Translations under genes and position numbers: made by a program | Notes under the pieces: model-generated | Seen by the model: only the letters and a program-made list of their open reading frames with translations | Told to the model about the DNA's origin: nothing | Database searches by the model: none | Shown: positions 54,547-64,000 of the stretch, in pieces | Numbering within the stretch: position 1 is the first letter of the stretch | Layout: the number at the start of each line of letters is the position of its first letter | Assembly: GCA_001247695.2 (NCBI GenBank) | Contig: LGRX02026014.1 | Span: forward strand, 62,001-126,000 | Length of the DNA: 64,000 bases | Origin: Cymbomonas tetramitiformis | Lineage: Eukaryota; Chlorophyta; Pyramimonadophyceae; Pyramimonadales; Pyramimonadaceae | Direction of reading: 5' to 3'

Positions 54547-57300
54547 CTACTCGGGGTCAAAGGCCAGAGGAGTACCGTCACCACAATGAGCACCGTAGTA
54601 GCCCGCAGTAGCACGGCGGAGCAATACGGGGCGGCCAAAGTGTAAGGCGTCGGTCTCTGGAAAATCATTCGCCAGAGAATTTGACGGAGTCGGTGTTGCT
54701 GATTCGTTGATTACGGGAGGCTGCACCGCACCGGGGTGCTGCCAAGTACTGCCCGAAGGTGGGGCCTCGTCATCTGAAGACGACGCCGGCGACAGCGGAG
54801 GACCGTCCTCAAATAACACGGCAGGCGGCGGCGGCCCGGGATGCCATGGCACCGGAGCCATATAGAGGCCCTGCCGCCTCTGTACCCGCCGGTGGAGACG
54901 AGGCGGAACAGCACACGGCACCGTAACAAGCGGTGCCTCCTCTCCCCTGCACAGCACAGGCTGCGGCGCAGCCCGACCCGATACCTGCACAGGGTCGATG
55001 TCATTGGCCACCGTATAGGTGGCAGCCCCCACTCCCATGACAGAAATCAAGAGAATGAAGGAAAGTAGAAACGGCATCCCCCACAAGCCCGCGTGGGCGG
55101 GGAAGCCCCACGGAGGCTTTCCACAGCCGTGGCTGCGGGGAGCACCGTCATGCCAATCCCCCAGAGCACCACCAGAGTGAGGTGCTCGGGCTGCGGGCGT
55201 CGACGAGTGATTTGCCGAGATTGTCGAAGCCCGCGGCTTCACCACGAAGCTGCCGTCGGCGAGGTCCTCGTAATCGTCCGTGTCGTAACCCGTGAGATCA
55301 ACCTGTCCGATGGCGGCGTGGTTCACGGTCTGAACGAACCCAGCGAACTCACCGTCCGCGTCCGCTGTGGTGGTCACCCGCGCCGATTGAAGTGGCGCGG
55401 GCTTCACATCTTCTCCCTGCGAGACAGGCATAGCAGGGGCCGGCACGGCGGATGCCGATGCCGCCGCACCACCTGCCGGAACCTGCTCCTCCGGCGTGGC
55501 CACCGCCGCGGCGGGTCCGCACACCAGAGCCGAAGCCCCCTGCCCGATGCCGGCAGTAGGCGGGAAAGATGCGTGAGTGTAATGTACCTGCGGGTTGGCC
55601 GCGGAGTGAACCTCCGCGGCAAGATCGTCGAGCCGGCGGAGAATGTCATCTCCCTCGGAAGCCGGCTGCTGCTCCACGGTGAAGCCGTAGGCGGACACGT
55701 CGATGCCGCCCACCGCTCCCGCACAAAGCACCGCGGGCGGCCCGTACGCGGCTGCCGCACGTGCGAAGGACTCCGCTCCATCATCTGCTGCCTGCTGGAA
55801 TAACGCGCACATGGCGAGTGCGTGCACCCCCTCTGCGTCCTCCTCGTCGATGGGAACACAGAACGCTGCAGCAGAGGTGGGCGGGTGTTGGCGCCCGCCC
55901 AACGGGCAGTCGCGGTAAAAGTGATAGCTCTCACCTTTGCCCGCCTTCTTGCACCTACCGCAGAACGGCTTCGCCCGTTGATCGTCGCGGTCGAATCCCA
56001 CCGGTGGGGCCTTGTGGGTCCCCACGCGGAATCCCCGCGGCTGCTGTCCGCGCTGCTGCTGCTGCCCCCGCTCCCGCTGTTGACGCACAACCGGAGCGGA
56101 CTCACCGTGTTGCCGCTGTACGAGCTCCTTGAGCTCCGTGATCTTTTGAAGAAGGGCGTCGTACTCGCTGCTGGAAAGATGCGCGGAGATGCCGTCCGCG
56201 CCAGAAGCCACTTTCCCCCCGTCCGTCTGCGCCCAAGCCTGGTAAATCTCCACAACCATGGAGCGGAGCGAAACCAGCGACACACGGGTCAAGTCAGCGG
56301 CCATGGGATATCGGACCTTCACCGCAGCATAGAACACGGGGTCGAGTCGGGTGTAGAGGGATAACTTCCTCGTGGCCTCTGTCGGTGTCCAGTCGGAAGC
56401 TCGGTTATCCCGCACCAAACGTTGCTCCTTAGCCAAGATCGGCTGCGGGTCAACGTTTGCGGGATAACGCAACGCGGCGTGCTCCTCCTGCTGGGACTCC
56501 CGTAGTGCCACCGGTACACAGCCCTTGATAACGTCGATGAGAGCTCGCCGTCCATCTCGGTCAGTCGAAGAATCGGTACCAGTCAGCCAGACGAACGCGT
56601 TGCTGTGCTTCTCAATCACCAGGGCAAGAACGTCGTAGAGAAGCCCATTCACCCTGTTGACCACGGGTGCCAGAGGGTCGTCGAGGTCAAAGGCACGTAG
56701 CTCCAGACCAGCCGACTGAAACTCCGTACGCAGCTGCACCACCAGGTCGGACAGAAGGCCAGCGTCGTCCGTACCGCGAAAATGATGTTTCTTGTCGCCA
56801 AGAATATCCTCACGGATACTCTTGGCCCAAGCCCGATGGAGACGCGCCTTGTAGATCTCGTCCACCAACTTGGATTGCTCCTGCAAGTAACGTCTGACGG
56901 CCACGTCCGCGTCTTCGTTCGATGCAGGGTTGGGGGTAGGAACGGAAGGCGTAGCTGCCGTCGGCGTGTTCCGTACCCCGTCGATCAACCTCAGAGAGGC
57001 GTCGATGTCGCTGTCCCTCGTGAGGGATTTCTTGGATCTTGTTGTGATTCCCATCTCTAGATAAGCCTGAGGGGAGGTGGTACGCTGCAGCACGTTTGGG
57101 TAGGGTCGCGGAGAAAACGCGACGTCACAGATACGGAACGAGCGGTCGAGCCATGCGAGCGAGGGGCAAAGGAAGATGTCGTCGAAGTCAAAGGTGCCAA
57201 GGTCACCAGCCCAAAACACGGTAGCAGGCGGGATCAGAGCGTGCAGAAAAACGTGAATGGACATTGCGACGACGAAACCCGATCCAAGCCGGTACCCCAT
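54547..57300 (-). CDS. gag: Gag-like protein of the second LTR element, up to 917 residues
   Basis: The frame opens at ATG 57300; a second ATG at 57054 (residue 83, MGITTRSKKSLTRDS) aligns better with the start of the first element's Gag and may be the true start. Residues about 130-370 are helical and contain DILGDKKHHFRGTDDAGLL, related to the other Gag. A coiled coil near 375-400 and a Gln/Arg-rich basic stretch precede a clear zinc knuckle of form C-x2-C-x9-H-x4-C (C447, C450, H460, C465). An Asp-rich region (DLTGYDTDDYEDLADG) and a hydrophobic segment at about 743-765 (MPFLLSFILLISVMGVGAA) follow, then a Pro-rich tail. If residues 1-82 are translated, they add a second hydrophobic stretch near the N-terminus. 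No protease or polymerase motif is seen. Confidence 0.8.
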   Translation of the reverse strand: MGYRLGSGFVVAMSIHVFLHALIPPATVFWAGDLGTFDFDDIFLCPSLAWLDRSFRICDVAFSPRPYPNVLQRTTSPQAYLEMGITTRSKKSLTRDSDIDASLRLIDGVRNTPTAATPSVPTPNPASNEDADVAVRRYLQEQSKLVDEIYKARLHRAWAKSIREDILGDKKHHFRGTDDAGLLSDLVVQLRTEFQSAGLELRAFDLDDPLAPVVNRVNGLLYDVLALVIEKHSNAFVWLTGTDSSTDRDGRRALIDVIKGCVPVALRESQQEEHAALRYPANVDPQPILAKEQRLVRDNRASDWTPTEATRKLSLYTRLDPVFYAAVKVRYPMAADLTRVSLVSLRSMVVEIYQAWAQTDGGKVASGADGISAHLSSSEYDALLQKITELKELVQRQHGESAPVVRQQRERGQQQQRGQQPRGFRVGTHKAPPVGFDRDDQRAKPFCGRCKKAGKGESYHFYRDCPLGGRQHPPTSAAAFCVPIDEEDAEGVHALAMCALFQQAADDGAESFARAAAAYGPPAVLCAGAVGGIDVSAYGFTVEQQPASEGDDILRRLDDLAAEVHSAANPQVHYTHASFPPTAGIGQGASALVCGPAAAVATPEEQVPAGGAAASASAVPAPAMPVSQGEDVKPAPLQSARVTTTADADGEFAGFVQTVNHAAIGQVDLTGYDTDDYEDLADGSFVVKPRASTISANHSSTPAARAPHSGGALGDWHDGAPRSHGCGKPPWGFPAHAGLWGMPFLLSFILLISVMGVGAATYTVANDIDPVQVSGRAAPQPVLCRGEEAPLVTVPCAVPPRLHRRVQRRQGLYMAPVPWHPGPPPPAVLFEDGPPLSPASSSDDEAPPSGSTWQHPGAVQPPVINESATPTPSNSLANDFPETDALHFGRPVLLRRATAGYYGAHCGDGTPLAFDPE

Positions 57301-57452
57301 AGCCGCGGCTCAAAGTCGCTCACCGCAAGCTGCTCATCTCATAACTCTTGCTGATACCCAAACGCGCAAACGCGCACCACCTCTCCGAGCGGCCGTTTAG
57401 CCAATCATGGCCAAACTAGCAAGTGGAATAAAGCGTGGATGGGGCCACGACC

Positions 57453-57697
57453 TACCGGAATATCCTAGTTCACTAGATATCAGAGGGTCCCGAACTGTGT
57501 GGATAAACTCTCATCAGATAAATAAACCCTAAGCTAGATATACCCGGAACGGTCTCGCAACGGTCTCGGAAACTAGCCTACCTGTGACACAGCGTGTGTC
57601 ACAGCACGAACCTATAGATCAGTCAGCAGTCCAGTGTTGGTCCTAGGGGTCTGTCATAGGGGCCTGCCTGTCAGGGCTGCCTATACAGATTCCAGCA
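57453..57697 (-). repeat. 5' LTR of the second TR-GAG element
   Basis: In element orientation this is the upstream LTR, 245 bases, beginning TGCTGGAATCTG at 57697. It differs from its partner at three clustered positions near 57510-57517 and one near 57672. The adjacent internal sequence on the minus strand is GGTCGTGGCCCCATCC, where a primer-binding site would lie; the tRNA is not identified. Confidence 0.92.
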
Positions 57698-57721
57698 CCA
57701 CTTTTCAGCGCTCAATTCACC

Positions 57722-60538
57722 ATGATGCAGAACGCTAACACGGGGCGCTCACCTCCAACGTCGCCTACGTCTACACCCAGGCGTACGAGAGGACGACAGG
57801 CCAGTCAGCGCAGCACGAGAGGCGCTGCGGCCACTGGAGCCACTGGCAAGGGGGCGAAGGGCACCTACAAGGCGCCCTCTCCGGGTCAGCCGCCGCAGGC
57901 TGCGACAGCAGCAGATGAGCCAAGCTTCCAGATACCCAAAAAGAAGTCGACTTTGTCAGCTGCGGCCCCTGAGTTCCACAGCACGACTCCTCTGGTTCTG
58001 GCTACTGGAACAGCTTGTGTGACACCTCCCATGGAGGAGGCTGTAACGGTACCTAAGCAGCGCCCTAATCCGCCCCTGCGTCATGCAAGAGCGGCGTCAC
58101 CACGGGTGCTGACTGTTGACACCCCTGGTGCAGGGCGGAACATGAGGGCGACTCCCCAGCGGTATGTCAACCTGATGACCACCCCTTCCCCTGGCATTCT
58201 GCGACCGCATGGAAGCCGCGATATGAGCCCTCCACCTCCGCGCCAGCGAAGTCCGCCTCGGACTCGAGACCGGACCCCGCCACCGCCGCGCCGCAGGAGC
58301 CCACCGCGGACGCGCGACCTGAGTCCTCCAGCTCCGAGACAGCGAAGCCCTTTGCAATCCTACAGGACTCCACACACTTGGTCTGGAGCTACGGTGATGA
58401 CCTCCCCGCACGGCCAGCTGCCCACGCCCTTCAGCGAGAACGCGCCTCTGGGTGAGCCTGCTGGAGCAGCTTCTGCTGGACAACATCTACCTGCTGGCCT
58501 ACCATCTCGCGACCCGATAGCAGTGCGAGAAATGGCAGAAGTTAAACTTCCAACATCTGAGCAGGACATGCAGAACGAAGCGAATGAGCAGAAACAGGGA
58601 CTCCGCCAATTCCCCTCCCGCTCCGATGTGGCCAACTGGCGAACGCGCCAGCAGCAGGGTGCGACTCTCGCCTGGACTCCGCGCCCTAACCAAGGGGGTG
58701 TGGGGGCAGCGGGGAGGTCAGAGGGCATGAACCAAAGCATTGCTGGCGAACCCACTGCACACTCAATGCATCCAACTCCCTCCTCAACGAGCAACGGGGA
58801 GGTGGGGGCAGCGGGGAGGACAGGTGGCTCCGGCTTGACAGGTGGCCCACGCCACATAAGCATAGCATATTCTGGGCAGCCGCTGACCTCGCCGATTACG
58901 GATATCGCTACGGAGAATAAGGTGAAAGGTGACTCGCTGACATCGCCGCTTACGGAGAAGGTGATCGGTGACTCGCTGACCTCAACGCTTACGCAGAAGG
59001 TGACCGGTGACTCGCTGACATCACCGATTACGGATATCGCTACGGAGCATAATAAGGTGATCGGTGACGCTCTGGCAAGGTTCTCGGTGACTTTTGAGTC
59101 CGAGATGGACAGCGAGGCAACCTCACTGACTCCTTCACTGACTCAGGCGACTACGGAGGCCGCTACGGAGGCAGCTACGGATACGGATATGCTCGAGTCC
59201 CTGTTGAACCGCGAGTCCAGACCTCTGACTACCTCGCTGACCTCAACAACTACGGAGCAGCCAGTCAGTACAGTCAGTTCAGTCAGTTATGCCGACCTCG
59301 CACTCAGGCGTGCCATTGGACTCGCCGCCTACCAGCCGCCTCCTCTCCCAGTCATCGAACCCCCTTCCCAAGCAGATGTCCTCAGTCGAATCCCAGTCAG
59401 AAACTTATCTCTGAGCCAAGACTCCGTGAACCAGCTTTCTCGTCGGGAGAGACGCCATCAGCGATGGGAACAGCACCAGCAGCGCCTGGCAGAACAGCGC
59501 AGAGTACTCTTCTCTGACCCCGCCTCAGCCAGAACGCCCGCAGATGCCTCGATCCCAGCACTGAACCATCAGCATCAAACCCTAATGCAGAATCAGATGA
59601 TGTTGGAAGTATCAGAGTACATGCAGAATCTTCATCAGCAAGTGCTCCAACGCTATCCTCATCTGATTTCGGGTCCACCAGCGGTGGGCGCTCCACCTAT
59701 GACGCCATACCAGCACACCTTAGGATGGGCGAGCGGTTTACCAGGTGCACCGGCGCCAGCAGCTGGATCAGGTCCCTGGCTGGTACCCGCACCGGCTCAA
59801 CCGGTTCCAGCACCGGCTCAACCGGCGCCGGCACCATTTCATCCAGATCCACCGGCACCGGCTGATCCACCGGCTACCGGCTCATCGCCTTCTGACTCAG
59901 CCGATCCTGATCATCCGTCACCAGGAAACTCGCCCCCGCCTTCAGACAATGGTGACTCGCGACACAGGCGTCTAGATGTGCTACTCTGGACTTTAGAAGG
60001 AGCCTCCTTCTGGTTGAGAAATCACCTGTCCTCTTCTTCCTCGGTGACTTTCGGCCATGGCGCGGAGGCCCAATATTCTTACCGACTGCCAACCATGCCC
60101 GGAAGCGCCAGTCACTTCATAACCGACACAAATCGGATTTGGATGACTATGCGGCACATCGGAGTGGACATCCAAGACCTGGCGCAGCATGGGTCAGTGC
60201 ATACTCCTGTGCGCCTGACTGAGATTGAGGACAGTGACGCTTTCACTTTGGAAGTGGAGAAAACGCAAGTGGATGAAGCGCGGCGTTGCGCTGAAAGCCG
60301 TACTGGAACTCAGCAGAGACGCCTGCCATTGTACTCGTGGATGACCATCGCGGACGATGCCTTAGAGTCCGAGCTGACCGAATTTGACCCCCTTGGACTC
60401 CAAATTTGGGCAGCATTTTCAGTCTCCGAGGCGTACCTGTTTCGGGGAATAACGACGATCGCTCTTAATTGGAAGATGCGCTCTAAATTGGAAGATTTTT
60501 TGAAGGTCATTGTTTTGATGTTTTTTACATTATTTTAA
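57722..60538 (+). CDS. Proline/serine-rich low-complexity ORF, 938 residues
   Basis: The ORF starts ATGATGCAG after TTCACC, 20 bases past the target-site duplication of the adjacent LTR element. The first 220 residues are basic and rich in Ser/Pro/Arg with PRQRSPPRTRDRTPPPPRRR-type repeats. Residues about 385-480 hold degenerate repeats of the form GDSLTSPLTEKV and SPITDIATE. A helical Gln/Arg-rich stretch (LSRRERRHQRWEQHQQRL) and an Ala/Pro repeat (PAPAQPVPAPAQPAPAPF) follow. Only the last 180 residues look globular (SYRLPTMPGSASHFITDTN, MTMRHIGVDIQDLAQHG). There is no zinc knuckle, polymerase or protease motif. It could be a structural ORF of another retroelement, or a host protein. The final 15 residues are AT-rich in codon use and may be read-through into intron or 3' sequence. 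Confidence 0.5.
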   Translation: MMQNANTGRSPPTSPTSTPRRTRGRQASQRSTRGAAATGATGKGAKGTYKAPSPGQPPQAATAADEPSFQIPKKKSTLSAAAPEFHSTTPLVLATGTACVTPPMEEAVTVPKQRPNPPLRHARAASPRVLTVDTPGAGRNMRATPQRYVNLMTTPSPGILRPHGSRDMSPPPPRQRSPPRTRDRTPPPPRRRSPPRTRDLSPPAPRQRSPLQSYRTPHTWSGATVMTSPHGQLPTPFSENAPLGEPAGAASAGQHLPAGLPSRDPIAVREMAEVKLPTSEQDMQNEANEQKQGLRQFPSRSDVANWRTRQQQGATLAWTPRPNQGGVGAAGRSEGMNQSIAGEPTAHSMHPTPSSTSNGEVGAAGRTGGSGLTGGPRHISIAYSGQPLTSPITDIATENKVKGDSLTSPLTEKVIGDSLTSTLTQKVTGDSLTSPITDIATEHNKVIGDALARFSVTFESEMDSEATSLTPSLTQATTEAATEAATDTDMLESLLNRESRPLTTSLTSTTTEQPVSTVSSVSYADLALRRAIGLAAYQPPPLPVIEPPSQADVLSRIPVRNLSLSQDSVNQLSRRERRHQRWEQHQQRLAEQRRVLFSDPASARTPADASIPALNHQHQTLMQNQMMLEVSEYMQNLHQQVLQRYPHLISGPPAVGAPPMTPYQHTLGWASGLPGAPAPAAGSGPWLVPAPAQPVPAPAQPAPAPFHPDPPAPADPPATGSSPSDSADPDHPSPGNSPPPSDNGDSRHRRLDVLLWTLEGASFWLRNHLSSSSSVTFGHGAEAQYSYRLPTMPGSASHFITDTNRIWMTMRHIGVDIQDLAQHGSVHTPVRLTEIEDSDAFTLEVEKTQVDEARRCAESRTGTQQRRLPLYSWMTIADDALESELTEFDPLGLQIWAAFSVSEAYLFRGITTIALNWKMRSKLEDFLKVIVLMFFTLF

Positions 60539-61055
60539 ACATATCATGCCCAAAAAATAGGGTGGTTATAATTTTGGAAGTTTTTCTCATCGTATGAGGC
60601 GGGGTTTTCAGAATTCTTACGCGTGACTCTTAGGCATATTGAGGAGTGTTCCAAAAATCCACATATGGTATTAGATCGAGATTAAAGGTTATAAAATGGA
60701 AGTAAAAAGGGAAAAATATGTACCTGTTTATCGTATGTTTGATATTTTCATCGATTTCAGCACAATTTTGCCAAAACCCCCCTCAAACCCTATGCTTTAT
60801 CACACGCGTATTCACAAAGGGCGGGTAACATATGTAAAGGTTCTTGCTAATGGACCCGTCACGTGCTATGTTATAATGTAGTTTGCCATAAAACATATTT
60901 GAACAAATAAACTATCAAGCACTTGCATCTCCGTGCAGATTTCTGGAGCAAATGGCCCTCTAGCGGGGGAAACCCTAAGTGGTAACACCAATTTAGGGTG
61001 TAAGCACAACCACATGTGTACATGCATGCACATACGAACTCTTGACTGCACTTAT
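60539..61055. other. AT-rich convergent intergenic region
   Basis: The region lies between the stop of the plus-strand proline-rich ORF and the stop of the minus-strand transposase-like gene, so it should contain two 3' ends. A/T-rich with no ORF of note. Confidence 0.5.
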
Positions 61056-64000
61056 TTACTCTTCAGAGTTCTCCAGCAGTGCTTTTAAAAGCTCAGCTTT
61101 CTCCTCACAACCTGGAATTCCGCCTTGAACACCAGATTTTGCGGTCTCATCCCAGCATGTCAACACCTCGTTCACGTCAAATGTAGACTTCATGCGAAGG
61201 GTGCGGGCACCCCGTACGAAAGCTCCAGCCTCACAGAGTTGTTCTACCGTCTCGAACGTTCTCCGTGACTGTGCTGGCAACCAGAACTGCCAGGTTATCT
61301 CCTTCCGTGAGGCATGCTGCCCCACCACCTCCACGAAATGGAGTGGGAGTGACTTACCGCCGTCCGGGAGCATAACGTTGAACCAACACTTGTCGCTGGC
61401 TTCCCCGCCTGCAACGGTCACGGCATAGCTGCCCACAGTCATGTCCTCGAACCGGTAGTCGGCTGCCAAGTGTTCCTTCTGCGATGCCAAACGCATCCCA
61501 CGGTCATATAGACTCTCGTCAACACCGGAGGAGTGCTCATCGTCGCCATCATCCGTGCCCTCACTGCTGCTGGGCTGTTTCTGCTGTTTTGGCTGCTTTC
61601 CAGGCTTCTTCTTGCGCGCTGCAACCTGCCGACTCCGACTGCGAGTGGCAAGATCCATCTCCATATCAGTATCATCGCTGTCGCCTTCGGAGGCGGGTGA
61701 AGTTCTGCGCGCCCTGTTTTGCCTTTGTGCGCCTGAAAACCTCTTGCGAGCAGCAGGTGGATCTCCTCTCCGACTCCTCTTTCCATTTGCTTCACGCACA
61801 CCTGCCTCTGCACGAACTGCGGGAGCTTCTTCACCAGCTTCTTCTGCCTCTGCACGAACTGCGGGAGCTTCTTCACCAGCATCTTCTGCCTTCAAAAGCT
61901 GGATCAGGCGTTCCAACTTCTTGGTCTTGGTCGTAAGACCCCGCAGTTCAGCATTCCGCTCAGATAACACTCGGTGTAAGTGTTTATCCTCGTACCTGCG
62001 TAAGCGAACCCTAGTTTGACTTTGCTTAGACACTTGAAGGACAATAATGACAAAATAAATATAAATAAGGTATAAATGAGATCGCACTAGGCTGGTAAAC
62101 GGTCGTCTTACCTTCTGGAAATCAGCTCAGTACAATACTTGGCCTCGCGCATAAAAGCCACAACCTCGTTGATGTCAATATTTTTCAGGACTTCTTTCTC
62201 CACCACTTGTTTCTTATGCGTCACGCCGTCGAAACATACATTGAACTGCTCCGCCTTAGCATACCGCGTCTTCAAGATCCCATCGCATTTGACTGTAGAT
62301 GCGCGGGTATGCGCACGTGTCAGCAGCAGTGAAAGGTCCCACTTCGGAGGTAATCGCTCGGGATGTCGCTCTCGCACGGCCTCCACCTTCAAAGGCAAGG
62401 GGAAGGTTGCTTTCAATTCCTCGTGTCGTTGTTGGCTCACCAGATCTGGCGTTGCGGCTCGGAGTCCCAATAGACAGCTCCGCGTTGTTTGCTCCATGTC
62501 CAATACCTTGTTTCCCTTCCCCTTGCGCTTCCATTCCGGGTTGTCCATATAGCCCGGGGCGGAGTCGACGTCGGGATAACTGGTACAAATAATCAGCCCA
62601 AGGTTCGGGTCCTCGTCCACGCCACTTGGTAGCCATTCCTTGAACCTGTCACCAAACTTGTACTTCGCTCGGACGAGCTTGTCCGGAGCGACGTAAAAGC
62701 ACCAAGTATGCACCTTGCGGTCTCGTCCAGCGTGGCCACCAAACTCTTCGTTCAAGTGCGGGTCGATCCACGATTTGAAGTCCAAGTTGCAGCCGACGAC
62801 GTACGTGTGCTTGTTGATGGTTGTTATCGTCCAGGCAAAGAGAAAGGCAATCCATTGTTCCAAAGATATGAACCAATGGCCTTTTTTATCCGCGGTCTTA
62901 CCCCACAACAGCATCTTCAGCAACCCGAAAAAGCCATCGACGTCGTTGTGGGAGTGGCCTACGGGCAGACGGTGTAGGTAGATCTCTTTGTACAGCCCGT
63001 GGTGAACCAGGATGCAGAAGAAGGCGAAAACATGCCGGTTCCAGTTTTCCGACCCTCCGTCCATTTGCACGTGGCATGTTTGCCGAAAGTGCCGCTCCGT
63101 GTTCTCCACCACATACCGTAGCAGAATATTGAGCGTCGTGAGGCACATGTTCACGTCTTTGCCAGGAACCCATGGCATAAGTAAACACATGCACAACACC
63201 GTGCCGTGCATCACGACTGCTTGCAGATGAAGGTGGAAGAAACTTCCAGCTTTGTCGCTCATCGCCTTGACCTTCACGGGGAAGTGCGGACAAACGGTGT
63301 TGTTGTTTGCCGCCCCGTCGAAACAATACGAGTCACTGATGCCGAACTGGTTGGAACTATCAGCACGGGTGTTATTGTACTGAGCTCTCTCATTTCGATA
63401 ATCACTCCGGTGCGCGTCGTTAAGCGTCTTCCAGTCCTCCAGGTCCTCCAAGTCCTTTACAGCACGGCGCTGCTTCGTCAAGATTTCGCATGTCGTGCAC
63501 TTACCTGCACAATCCTTCCGCTTGCGCATGGTAATATGCTTCGCGCGGAGGTACTCGCGCAGATACTTGCGAAACTGCGTGATTTTAACCTGATAAACGC
63601 CGCGACGCATAAGCTTGTATGCGGCATAACAATCGGCTGGTCGGATCGGATTCATTTGGAGTTTGCCGTTTTGAGGTTGTGGCTCCGCCAACGGCAACAG
63701 CTCGTGAGCAGCGTACTCCAAGAAATAAGTCCAGTTCAGGTTCGTCGGGTCGTTGTACAGCGTCAAATTCCTCTTCCTTGTGCTCTCCAGCATGCCGCCC
63801 CCACACACGTGCGCGTGCCACTTGAACCATGTGCTTTCGGGAATAAAGTGCAGTCGTCGAAACGCATCCTTGCAGACTTTCTTGCCCAGGAACGTCAGCG
63901 AGTCGAACATCTCTATTTCAAGCTTCTGCGAACCGGGCTTGAACCTACGCGCACGAGTGAGCTCCGCGACGATGTTCTCCTTGAACTGGCGACCGTTTAG
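61056..64000 (-). CDS. Transposase-like protein (DUF7869-like), two exons, 5' end beyond the window
   Basis: The first visible exon runs from the right edge (64000) to 62112; a 116-base intron (AGAAG/GTAAGA donor, TTACGCAG acceptor) joins in phase to exon 61995-61056, which ends in TAA. At least 942 residues. Numbering from the Met at 63910: a Cys cluster (C134, C138, C141), then CFDGA with D198, MDGGSENWN with D284 and E288, and RLPVGHSHNDVDGFFG around H319-D325. Spaced acidic residues of this kind suggest an RNase-H-fold DDE-type core. From memory, proteins with a VGH(T/S)H.D.D motif are grouped as DUF7869 and are repeated in protist and animal genomes; I could not check this. Exon 2 adds a leucine-rich coiled coil, a Lys/Arg and Asp-rich region, and a final beta-rich domain (SYAVTVAGGEASDKCWFNV). 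Mobile-element origin is likely; activity is unknown. Confidence 0.72.

Larger units (their letters stand above)
53975..57697 (-). mobile_element. Second TR-GAG LTR retrotransposon, opposite orientation
   Basis: Two 245-base direct repeats (53975-54219 and 57453-57697) differ at about four positions. Read on the minus strand each LTR starts TGCTGGAATCTG and ends ATTCCGGTA. The flanking 5-base target-site duplication is CCACT (53970-53974 and 57698-57702). The interior encodes one Gag-like ORF and no pol motifs. Its LTR sequence differs from that of the first element apart from the TGCTGGA start, but its protein and polypurine site are related, so the two are separate families of one lineage. 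Confidence 0.92.

Overview
This window looks like nuclear DNA of a eukaryotic, intron-rich microorganism, most plausibly a microalga; a prasinophyte-type green alga would fit, but the sequence does not prove it. The grounds are spliced genes with ordinary GT-AG introns, a leishmanolysin (M8) metalloprotease gene with a proline-rich linker like those of algal extracellular proteins, dense minisatellites inside introns, and LTR retroelements. I see no rRNA, no convincing tRNA and no CRISPR array. Exons below were called by eye from GT/AG borders, reading-phase agreement and protein family resemblance, so borders are provisional.

Region 1 (about 0.7-17.4 kb, minus strand): a long multi-exon gene. 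Its first eight exons (17356 to 11232) join in phase into about 505 residues of an M8 leishmanolysin-like protein with a secretion signal. The catalytic Glu of HExxH is replaced by Gln (HQLIH). Further left, phase-compatible exons encode an EGF-like module, a proline-rich linker, a module resembling bacterial surface-protein repeats, and helical segments. The introns hold minisatellites and a 1.15 kb fold-back element.

Region 2 (18.46-32.53 kb, plus strand): a divergently transcribed gene of about 19 exons encoding a coiled-coil protein of about 738 residues with a Ser/Thr-Pro-rich tail. It carries a roughly 630 bp MITE-like inverted repeat in one intron.

Region 3 (34.8-49.6 kb): a two-exon single-pass membrane protein (minus), then an AT-rich, repeat-filled block holding an intronless Kelch-repeat gene, a small acidic ORF, a five-exon ankyrin-repeat gene and an acidic, probably nuclear protein.

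Region 4 (49.7-57.7 kb): two complete LTR retroelements of the TR-GAG type, in opposite orientations 1 kb apart. Each has matching LTRs, a 5-bp target-site duplication and one long Gag-like ORF with a zinc knuckle and a C-terminal hydrophobic segment, but no visible pol.

Region 5 (57.7-64.0 kb): a 938-residue proline-rich ORF that starts 20 bases downstream of the second element's target-site duplication, and, convergent to it, a two-exon transposase-like gene running off the right edge.
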